Positions 6,757-11,771 of a DNA stretch of 11,771 nt are shown in pieces. How positions within the stretch are numbered: the first letter of the stretch is position 1; every line of letters starts with the position of its first letter. The position numbers and the translations under genes were made by a program. Under the pieces are notes generated by a model. That model did no database searches and was not told the DNA's origin. It was given only the letters and a program-made list of their open reading frames with translations. The DNA comes from Coriobacteriia bacterium. Lineage in GTDB: Bacteria; Actinomycetota; Coriobacteriia; Coriobacteriales; UMGS124. The DNA lies in the NCBI GenBank assembly GCA_018368455.1, contig JAGZEG010000029.1, positions 1-11,771 on the forward strand. Direction: 5' to 3'.

Positions 6757-9672
6757 CTACCTGCGCCCTAGCTCGTCGAGGTGCGCGGCAAGCTCCTCGC
6801 GCGTGCGGACCCCGAGCTCTCGGTAGATCGTCGTGCGCGCCTGGGCAATCGTCGAGCGCGAGAAGCACAACTCGTCGGCGGCCTCGCGCACGGTGCGTCC
6901 CTCTGCCAGGAGCAACGCCACGTCGACCTGGCGTCCGGACAGGCCGCGCTCCATGAGAAGCCGGCGCACGCGCTGCCCGTCGGACAGTCCGAGATCGGCA
7001 TCCGTTCGGACTTTCGGTGCCCGGAGCAGGCAGGCGGCCGTAGTCAGGACCAGGGCGATCGCTATCGCGGCGATGGCCAGCGCCCCCGGCGTCACCTCTC
7101 CGCCGGCCCCCGGCAGCGCGATGTGCGTACCCGCGAGGCTGCCCAGTGCGTTCGTAACCAGCGTGCCACCGAGGATGCCGCACGCAGCAAGGACAGGCGC
7201 ATCGTGCCAGGGGAACGGGCCGGTGAGAAGGGGGCTGCGGCTAGCGGCAGGGGCGGCGCCGCAGCTGCCCTCACTATCGGAGGCGCCCGTATGCACATGC
7301 GCCACAGCAAGCAGCATCCCGCCCACAACGAGGGCCTCCCCAGCCCCGGCGACAAGCCACACAAGTACACCGGCGCCCGCCACAAGACAGGCCGTACCAC
7401 GCCCGACGCCACGCCTCCCCACCAGGCGCCAGAGCGCGATGAGCTCGCATGCCAGGACGCCCCACTGGAGCACACCGAGAACGGAATCAAGCGCCTGGGA
7501 TCGCCAGGTCTCGCCCCACAGCCACGCGAAGAAGCCCACCGCGCAGGCCCAGCACAGAGGTAGCGTCCGCCCCGAGCGCGCACGAAGCTCCGCGGGCACG
7601 GGCTCGCGGGTCTCGGGACGGGCGTCATACCCTCTCGCAAGGAACGCTTCTCGCAGCGCGCCCACGCTTCCGCAGGCTGCGGCCAGCACCGTTGCGATCG
7701 CCCACGCTCCTGGCAGCAGCTCTCCGCAGAGGGCAGCCGCGCAAGCCGCCCCGGCAAGCGCGGCGACGAGTCGCGTTAGAGGGGTTCGTCCCGTCGCGCG
7801 TAGCGCTCCGCCGAGCAAGGCTCCGCCACACGACACGACCAGTGCCGTCGTCCCGACGAGCAATGCCCGGCGAGCAGTGCCATCCACCGCACCCGAGGCG
7901 ATCCCCAGTCGCACCCCAACGAGGCACGCCACGGCGAGCACGAGCCCGTATGCGCACGCAACGGGCACCGCCCTCCCGCAAGCGGGGCCGCCCGGAAGCA
8001 CGCGCGCGACGAGGCCCGCGGCCCACCCTGCCGCAATGCCTACGCCGATGCCCGTGCTCAGCGCCCACACGTCTGACCATGCGCTCGGGACCGGACCAAA
8101 CGGAAGCAGAGCGAGCACAGCCGTCGCCATGAGCCCGGCAAGTGCCAGGGCCGCCGTAGGACGCAGAGGTTCGGACGGTAACGGGACGACCTCCGGATCG
8201 TGCCCGTCCTCTCCCGAGTCCGCGCCCACATCGCCCGGCTCCGCAATCGCGCCCGCAGGCAGCTGGGCCACGATGTCGTCGAGCTCCCGCACGCCAAACT
8301 TGCGCCGACAGCGACGACGGTACTCGCGCACCGTCGGGCTCCCGACGCCCATGGCCTCGCTTGCCTCTGCCGATGACAGGCCGAGCACGTGAGCGCAGAG
8401 CGTCAGCGTTTCCTGCTCGGTAAGACCGCGTTCCGCCAGAAACGCCCACCCCACCGGCGTCAGTGCGGCTTGCAGATCGATAGCGGTCCGTGGGACGCGC
8501 GCGCCGGATGACGGCTCGTTCGCGACTTCGGCAGCGTTTGCTTCTGGGGCCTCGCCCCGATCTCCCGAACACCCCTCAGCCTGCCGCGCCAGCACGATGG
8601 TCCCGACATATAGCGCCACATACACCGCCAGCGCAGCCGCCGCCAGCCACAGAGGCGTCGCGTGGATATTCGGCGCCACGCGCGAGATGACGCGAAAGCC
8701 CAGCGCCCCCACGCACAGTGCCGCCACAGGCGCCAGCGGCCGACGAATTCCCGCCCTGCCCGGAGCCTCCAGATACGCCCTGGACGACATCACGGCAAGC
8801 ACGAACGTCAGAAGCGCCGGCAGCGGGACAGCCCAAACAAACAGGCCCAGGCTCGCAGCGCTCCACACGTTAGCCGCGCCGGCGGGAGCAAGCAGCGGCG
8901 TCGGCTGGGGAAACGGCGAGTGCGGCAACAGAAGCATCCAGCTGAGCGGTTGCACGATGCCCAACACAAAGCAAGCGCCCACCAGCAGGACACGGCGCCG
9001 GACAACAGCGTGCGAGACGGGGCCCTCGCCCAGCATGCCCATGGCACGCAGGCGCTCCGTGAGGCGACGTTCCCTATCGAGCGGCCCGTTCGCGCGCATC
9101 TCTTCGGATGTCAGATCGAGTAGCAGGAGAGGATGGAATACGAGCCAGCCGCACCATCCGCAGAGTAACCCGCATGCGGCGGCCAGGCTTACGGAGCCTC
9201 CCAGCACGAACGACACGACAGGCTTGATCGCATACGCCACCGGGTTCGCGCTCGCCACCGAGCCCCACGTGCCCTCATGCAAACCCGTTCCAACCAGCAT
9301 GAACCCCGTGTTGAGCACCGTCGCCCCCACGAGCAGAGCCGACAGGACGACGCCCGCAATGCCAATCGTCCTACGCGCCCAGCGATGGTCAGCCGTGACG
9401 AAGTTGATCGTGCGTGTCGAGGCGAGCCACAAGCCCGCGACGAGACCGCAGGCCACCCAGGGGAACAGCTTGGAGAGCGAGGAGGGCCCCAGAGCCGACG
9501 CCGGGCTGTATTCGTCGAGCGGGGCGTAGGGCGCGACCACGAGCAGGGCGAACCAGAGGCACCACAGGATGCGCTGGCCACGCGACCCTCTGCGCTCGTA
9601 TTCCTCGCCTCGGCTCGCCAATGCCGCCTCACCCCCGAAGAGTGCCAGCAATTTCGAGCCTAGCATAGCCAT
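6757..9672 (-). CDS. Double membrane LuxR-type regulator (TM-HTH-TM-HTH)
   Basis: A 971-residue protein that looks like two membrane-linked LuxR regulators of about 485 residues joined head to tail. Unit 1 has hydrophobic helices between about 33 and 363 (for example 36-50, 70-84, 103-127, 150-185, 226-249, 270-296, 314-330, 341-362), then a Ser/Glu-rich linker and a LuxR-like HTH at 415-470 (LTEQETLTLCAHVLGLSSAE, recognition region SPTVREYRRRCRRKFGV). Unit 2 has helices between about 505 and 883 and a textbook LuxR C-terminal HTH at 909-966 (LSGRQVDVALLLAEGRTVRE, then SRSTIAQARTTIYRELGV). Single-unit versions are common in Eggerthellaceae as probable membrane-located one-component regulators. 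No response-regulator receiver domain is present. The ATG at 9672 has only a weak GGAC upstream; a second ATG at 9666 is possible. The adjacent 5676-6629 gene is a plausible target. Confidence 0.85.
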   Translation of the reverse strand: MAMLGSKLLALFGGEAALASRGEEYERRGSRGQRILWCLWFALLVVAPYAPLDEYSPASALGPSSLSKLFPWVACGLVAGLWLASTRTINFVTADHRWARRTIGIAGVVLSALLVGATVLNTGFMLVGTGLHEGTWGSVASANPVAYAIKPVVSFVLGGSVSLAAACGLLCGWCGWLVFHPLLLLDLTSEEMRANGPLDRERRLTERLRAMGMLGEGPVSHAVVRRRVLLVGACFVLGIVQPLSWMLLLPHSPFPQPTPLLAPAGAANVWSAASLGLFVWAVPLPALLTFVLAVMSSRAYLEAPGRAGIRRPLAPVAALCVGALGFRVISRVAPNIHATPLWLAAAALAVYVALYVGTIVLARQAEGCSGDRGEAPEANAAEVANEPSSGARVPRTAIDLQAALTPVGWAFLAERGLTEQETLTLCAHVLGLSSAEASEAMGVGSPTVREYRRRCRRKFGVRELDDIVAQLPAGAIAEPGDVGADSGEDGHDPEVVPLPSEPLRPTAALALAGLMATAVLALLPFGPVPSAWSDVWALSTGIGVGIAAGWAAGLVARVLPGGPACGRAVPVACAYGLVLAVACLVGVRLGIASGAVDGTARRALLVGTTALVVSCGGALLGGALRATGRTPLTRLVAALAGAACAAALCGELLPGAWAIATVLAAACGSVGALREAFLARGYDARPETREPVPAELRARSGRTLPLCWACAVGFFAWLWGETWRSQALDSVLGVLQWGVLACELIALWRLVGRRGVGRGTACLVAGAGVLVWLVAGAGEALVVGGMLLAVAHVHTGASDSEGSCGAAPAASRSPLLTGPFPWHDAPVLAACGILGGTLVTNALGSLAGTHIALPGAGGEVTPGALAIAAIAIALVLTTAACLLRAPKVRTDADLGLSDGQRVRRLLMERGLSGRQVDVALLLAEGRTVREAADELCFSRSTIAQARTTIYRELGVRTREELAAHLDELGRR

Positions 9673-9736
9673 CCCGTCCGAAGCCGGGCGTCATCAGCTC
9701 GGACAAATCCGGCTGATGACAGGGATTTCGGGATGG
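9669..9736 (-). promoter_or_regulatory. Nested inverted repeat enclosing the LuxR start codon
   Basis: CCATCCCG (9669-9676) and CGGGATGG (9729-9736) are an 8-bp perfect inverted repeat. Its left arm contains the start codon of the double LuxR gene. Inside lies a stronger stem: GTCATCAGC/GCTGATGAC (9690-9698 and 9712-9720) continued by CGGA/TCCG around a CAAA loop with a single bulged T. In the mRNA leader this would mask the AUG; in DNA it could be an operator. No promoter could be located upstream. Confidence 0.5.
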
Positions 9737-10164
9737 GAAGTGGGGAGGGGCATCCGCCGGCGGCATCCTTTTGTGCGGGAGGCCTCGATGCGCGGCCAGG
9801 AATCCCGCCTGTGTATGGGGCCCTCCCGTGCTCGTCGCGATCCAACGGCAAAACCGCAGGTGGCGAATGGCCAGCCAAGTCACATGACAGCGGAAGGCAT
9901 ACACGAGCGCCGTTCCTGGCCGCAAGGCGCCCGGATGGCTGCAGGAGCCCCGCGGCATACGAGGAGGAGCCCGCAAACCCCGGCAAGCCGGCCGAGCGCG
10001 CCCCCGAGCCCCGTCAGCGTGCGGGGAAGAGCCGCATCCCGGAGGGCAGCGCGACCTCGGGGCAGCGCACCGGGATGGCGCGGCCCCGGGAGCAGCACCC
10101 TCCCGAGAAGGCGGCGCCCTCCGAGAGGCGCCTCACCCGCCAGCGCCACGGACCCCGCTCGCAC
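9737..10164. other. Unexplained GC-rich gap upstream of the LuxR gene
   Basis: About 430 bp with no convincing gene. A minus-strand frame at 9880-10164 (94 codons, GTG start next to the terminator) is Arg/Gly/Leu-rich and lacks a ribosome-binding site. Short hairpins such as CGGGAG/CTCCCG near 10087-10105 are present, but no consensus promoter was found on the minus strand. It must contain the LuxR promoter unless read-through from the RlpA-like gene supplies transcription, which the terminator at 10165-10198 makes unlikely. Confidence 0.5.
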
Positions 10165-10198
10165 AAAAAAACGGGCGCCACCCCATCGGATGGCGCCC
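10165..10198 (-). terminator. Intrinsic terminator of the RlpA-like gene
   Basis: On the minus strand GGGCGCCA (plus 10191-10198) pairs with TGGCGCCC (plus 10173-10180). The stem extends inward by a wobble and two G-C pairs and is followed by G and seven T residues (A run 10165-10171). It begins 16 nt after the stop codon and is the clearest Rho-independent terminator in the window. Confidence 0.9.
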
Positions 10199-10213
10199 TC
10201 GAGAACGGTCGCG

Positions 10214-10990
10214 TTACAGCACGCGATAACTGACGGTTCGCACGCCCCAGTCGTAGATGTCGGAGAAGCCGAATGCGCCGATGACGCCCGGCGTGAGGTC
10301 GAGGTCGCGCCCGCTGACGTAGGGGCCGCGATCCGTGACGACCGCCTGCACCGTCACGCCCGCGTACTCGATCTCGACGACGGAGCCCAGCGGCACCCAC
10401 GGCGAGGCCACGGTGAGCGACCAGTCGTCGAGCGGCGTGCCCGAGGCTGTCGTCGTGCCGCCGTTCGTCTCGACGGAGTATGCCGAGGCCTGAACGGTGT
10501 ACCACTCATACGCCGGCTCCCCGTAGACGGGCTCCTCCTCGTAGACAGGCTCGCTCGGCACGGGCTCCTCGTAGACAGGCTCCTCGTAAACGGCCTCGTA
10601 CGAAACGTCGGCCTCCGACGCAGTCTCCCCGAAGTCCTCGTACGCAGCCTCGTGCTCCGCCGCGCCAGCCTCATAAGCAGGGGGCTCGTCCACGAAGGCA
10701 TCCACGCTCACAGCCGTGCGTCCGACGTTTTCCGAATGCAGCGTCGCATCCGCAGAGACTCCGAGTTTGGCGGCGGCATACGAGGGGCCCAGCGCCTCGT
10801 GCGTGCTGCGCTGCAGACCGATGCCCACGGTTTTCTCGCGAGTTACCGAAGGAGAGACATCCTGCGCGTCGGCGATCGCCTGAGACGACGTAAGCCCCGT
10901 CACGCAGACAAGTGCCAGCGCAAGGCAGAAAAGGCAGCGCTGGGCAATAGCAGCCCGAACCACAAGCGCGCCATCGTGCTGTGCTTTCAT
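10214..10990 (-). CDS. Exported RlpA-like double-psi beta-barrel protein
   Basis: A 258-residue exported protein. Residues 14-40 are a signal peptide with a likely cut after AIA (38-40). Residues 100-162 are an acidic linker with YEEPV-type repeats (131-162). Residues 163-258 are an RlpA-like double-psi beta-barrel: YTVQASAYS (164-172), TASGTPLDD (181-189), LTVASPWVPLGSVVEI (192-207), then VVTDRGPYVSGRDLDL (217-232) holding the signature DRGPY (D220). This domain occurs in lytic transglycosylases and in resuscitation-factor-type wall enzymes, so peptidoglycan cleavage or binding is likely. There is no SPOR domain as in Gram-negative RlpA. The ATG at 10990 has TTGGAG about 10 nt before it; the in-frame extension to 11425 is rejected because it crosses the promoter at 11262-11290. 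The gene is monocistronic, with its own promoter, structured leader and terminator. Confidence 0.88.
   Translation of the reverse strand: MKAQHDGALVVRAAIAQRCLFCLALALVCVTGLTSSQAIADAQDVSPSVTREKTVGIGLQRSTHEALGPSYAAAKLGVSADATLHSENVGRTAVSVDAFVDEPPAYEAGAAEHEAAYEDFGETASEADVSYEAVYEEPVYEEPVPSEPVYEEEPVYGEPAYEWYTVQASAYSVETNGGTTTASGTPLDDWSLTVASPWVPLGSVVEIEYAGVTVQAVVTDRGPYVSGRDLDLTPGVIGAFGFSDIYDWGVRTVSYRVL
10535..10582 (-). repeat. 18-bp direct repeats coding for the YEEPV linker
   Basis: CTCCTCGTAGACAGGCTC occurs at 10535-10552 and again at 10565-10582 (30-bp period), with degenerate copies on both sides. The repeats encode the EPVYEE units in the linker of the RlpA-like protein and could vary in number between strains. 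Confidence 0.65.
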
Positions 10991-11100
10991 TACGTTCACG
11001 CTCCAAGTGCAACCGTGGCTACGAGAGAGGACGCCGAGATGCGTGTCGTTCTCTGTTCTCGCCCGGCTGTCGGAGTGAGCGTTGTTTAAGGGGTGTGTTA

Positions 11101-11255
11101 TCCGACACCGAGGCCCGCAAGGTGCGCGAGCTTGCCGTATGCGGTTGCGAGGTCGCACGGGAACCGCAGTCACCCGTGATGCCGATGCCCTGAGCCTGCC
11201 GGGTCTTGGCGGAACGTCGAGTCGGCTGCCTCGACGACCCGGGGGCCTCTGTCGG
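11101..11255 (-). ncRNA. Candidate structured leader RNA of the RlpA-like gene
   Basis: The predicted RNA begins with CCGACA-GAGGCCC (plus 11255-11243). This pairs with GGGCCTC-GG-TGTCGG (plus 11116-11102): 13 bp with one two-base bulge, closing a domain of about 150 nt. Inside are a CCGGGT/ACCCGG stem (11237-11242 with 11199-11204) capped by CGTCGAG/CTCGACG (11215-11221, 11230-11236), and a GCGGTT/AACCGC arm (11141-11146, 11162-11167). The 3' part reads CGGCAAGCTC, then CACCTTGCGGGC, recalling the conserved CACCTCGCAGGC end of actinobacterial ydaO (c-di-AMP) riboswitches, which often precede wall-enzyme genes. The usual GGGGGACC block is not evident, so the class is uncertain. A GGTGT/ACACC hairpin (11092-11109) would compete with the basal stem. 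Confidence 0.5.
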
Positions 11256-11261
11256 CGTTGG

Positions 11262-11290
11262 ATTATAGGCAGTTGATCTTGCATCGCCAA
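11262..11290 (-). promoter_or_regulatory. Promoter of the RlpA-like gene
   Basis: On the minus strand a perfect TATAAT (-10, plus 11262-11267) is preceded, with a 17-nt spacer, by TTGGCG (-35, plus 11285-11290; four of six matches). The transcription start is expected near 11255, about 265 nt before the ATG at 10990, leaving a long leader. Confidence 0.75.
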
Positions 11291-11344
11291 ATTCCGAGTC
11301 CCACTGAACGAGTTTGGGGATGGTCTTAGCCCACGTTCTACCAA

Positions 11345-11449
11345 AGCCGCAGGTGTTGATCTAAGCGAAATCATCTTGTGGGAAAGAATGCATCCATTTG
11401 ACCGATTTTCTGACTGAAGAGGCAATAATCACCGCTTCTACCTGCGGCT
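11345..11449. repeat. 10-bp inverted repeat pair spanning 105 bp
   Basis: AGCCGCAGGT (11345-11354) and ACCTGCGGCT (11440-11449) are perfect inverted copies. Just inside, AAGCG (starting near 11363) and CGCTT (ending near 11437) add a second 5-bp pairing at matching distances. The intervening sequence is AT-richer. Terminal repeats of a small non-autonomous element or a long RNA stem are both possible. Confidence 0.5.
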
Positions 11450-11463
11450 ATATAAATGTTTGC

Positions 11464-11490
11464 TGGTGGGATAAATCCACACCACTTTTC
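11464..11490 (+). terminator. Possible weak plus-strand terminator
   Basis: TGGTGGGA and TCCACACCA (11464-11471, 11476-11484) pair across one bulged A with a TAAA loop, followed by CTTTTCT. No plus-strand gene lies upstream, so it may be chance or a remnant. Confidence 0.25.
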
Positions 11491-11672
11491 TGACAATCCA
11501 GCCCCCCGAGAACCATCTGCATGGCCTCATCATATGTGTCGGAATTGTGAATATCCCTTATCCGGATGGGATTCGTACCCTCCCCTTGCAACGCGCGCGT
11601 GCGCATGCGCGCGATCTATACATATGGGACAAACAGGCGCCGGCAGGGAGCGCAAACAGAAGGGGAGGGGCA

Positions 11673-11745
11673 CCGGCAGTGAACTGCCTCCCAATTCTTG
11701 GACTCATTAAAGGAGACAAGGGTTGGGAGGCAGTTCTCGTGCCGG
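11673..11745 (+). promoter_or_regulatory. Inverted repeat that can mask the orfA ribosome-binding site
   Basis: GAACTGCCTCCCAA (11681-11694) pairs perfectly with TTGGGAGGCAGTTC (11723-11736). Outside it CCGGCA (11673-11678) pairs with TGCCGG (11740-11745). The right arm contains GGGAGG, the likely Shine-Dalgarno site for the GTG at 11739, and the outer arm covers the start codon. A transcript entering from outside the element would fold and block translation; one starting inside would not. Confidence 0.6.
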
Positions 11746-11771
11746 ATCTCAGGGTCAAATACGATGAGGAG
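11680..11771 (+). mobile_element. Left end of an IS3-family (IS150-like) insertion sequence, partial
   Basis: The segment from 11680 starts TGAACTGCCTCCCAA, then has TTGGAC and ATTAAAGGAG at the same spacings as I recall from the left end of IS150 (TGTACTGCACCCA, TTGGAC, ATGAAATGGA). IS3-family elements begin with TG and carry orfA about 60 bp inside, as seen here. The rest of the element lies outside the window, so the transposase, right end and target duplication cannot be seen. Confidence 0.7.
11739..11771 (+). CDS. Start of transposase orfA of the IS3-like element, partial
   Basis: Eleven codons are visible before the window ends: a GTG start followed by PDLRVKYDEE. GGGAGG lies 8 nt upstream. 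The position, about 60 bp inside the left inverted repeat, and the K-Y-D/S-E-E pattern fit the beginning of an IS3-family OrfA, a small helix-turn-helix protein joined to OrfB by programmed frameshifting. The fragment is too short for a firm family call from the protein alone; the assignment leans on the terminal repeat. Confidence 0.5.
   Translation, partial: MPDLRVKYDEE

Larger units (their letters stand above)
11291..11679. other. Lower-GC region without a recognised gene
   Basis: Base composition changes here to visibly more A and T than the host genes. No frame shows a known domain; the plus-strand frame 11456-11710 runs into the insertion sequence and lacks a ribosome-binding site. It contains a 10-bp inverted repeat (11345-11354 and 11440-11449), a hairpin followed by CTTTTC at 11464-11490, and a purine-pyrimidine alternating tract at 11591-11613. 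It may be a remnant of earlier insertions. Confidence 0.5.

Noticed and set aside
6833..8392. Plus-strand frame of 519 codons within the LuxR gene
   Set aside because: Antisense to the membrane and HTH domains of the LuxR-type protein; Ser/Arg/Pro/Ala-rich with no domain or ribosome-binding site.
9880..10164. Minus-strand frame of 94 codons in the gap
   Set aside because: GTG start adjacent to the terminator T tract, no ribosome-binding site, Arg/Gly/Leu-rich composition and no similarity I recognise.
9569..11089. Plus-strand frame of 506 codons
   Set aside because: Crosses the LuxR start, a strong terminator and the RlpA-like gene in antisense; no recognisable domain.
10991..11425. 145-codon N-terminal extension of the RlpA-like protein
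   Set aside because: It would precede the signal peptide, span the TATAAT promoter and the structured leader, and has Arg/Pro-rich non-coding character.
11456..11710. Plus-strand frame of 84 codons before the insertion sequence
   Set aside because: No ribosome-binding site or domain, and it runs through the terminal repeat of the insertion sequence.
1..11771. tRNA, rRNA or CRISPR arrays
   Set aside because: I looked for tRNA T-loops, conserved rRNA blocks and regularly spaced direct repeats with unique spacers and saw none. The direct repeats present lie inside coding tails.

Overview
The window is GC-rich and every convincing host gene lies on the minus strand; only a partial insertion sequence at the right end reads on the plus strand. 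The gene types suggest a host-associated actinobacterium of the class Coriobacteriia, probably near Eggerthellaceae: polytopic membrane proteins ending in LuxR-type helix-turn-helix domains, a YtxH protein beside a PRC-barrel protein with an Ala/Lys-rich tail, and surface proteins with membrane anchors. This placement is inferred from gene style, not from a marker gene.

Layout from left to right. Positions 1-363 hold a terminator and no gene. 364-2049 (-) encodes a membrane-anchored polysaccharide (peptidoglycan-type) deacetylase of family CE4, driven by a near-consensus promoter at 2127-2155. 2156-2683 is non-coding and carries two diverged, inverted copies of a roughly 73-bp repeat. 2779-4368 (-) is a PRC-barrel protein with a 275-residue Ala/Lys/Ser/Thr tail, and 4495-4902 (-) is a small YtxH membrane protein; together they look like an envelope or stress module. 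4990-5481 (-) encodes a free-standing relative of the N-terminal domain of cyanophycin synthetase with an intact HXXEH motif. 5676-6629 (-) is an unrecognised anchored exported protein.

6757-9672 (-) encodes a 971-residue protein that appears to be two LuxR-type membrane regulators fused head to tail (membrane, HTH, membrane, HTH). Its start codon sits inside a nested inverted repeat. 9737-10164 is unexplained. 10214-10990 (-) is an exported RlpA-like double-psi beta-barrel protein, with a strong intrinsic terminator after it and a promoter 270 nt upstream. The leader between promoter and gene folds on paper into a closed domain with a 13-bp basal stem that begins at the predicted transcription start, so it is a candidate riboswitch or other cis-acting RNA. 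11291-11679 is a lower-GC stretch without a recognisable gene, with a 10-bp inverted repeat and a Z-DNA-prone run. At 11680 an IS3-family (IS150-like) element begins and runs off the window.

Two genes (deacetylase and RlpA-like protein) are cell-wall proteins, and two others (PRC-barrel and YtxH) suggest envelope or stress roles. The most unusual items are the double LuxR regulator, the stand-alone cyanophycin-synthetase-like domain and the structured leader of the RlpA-like gene.
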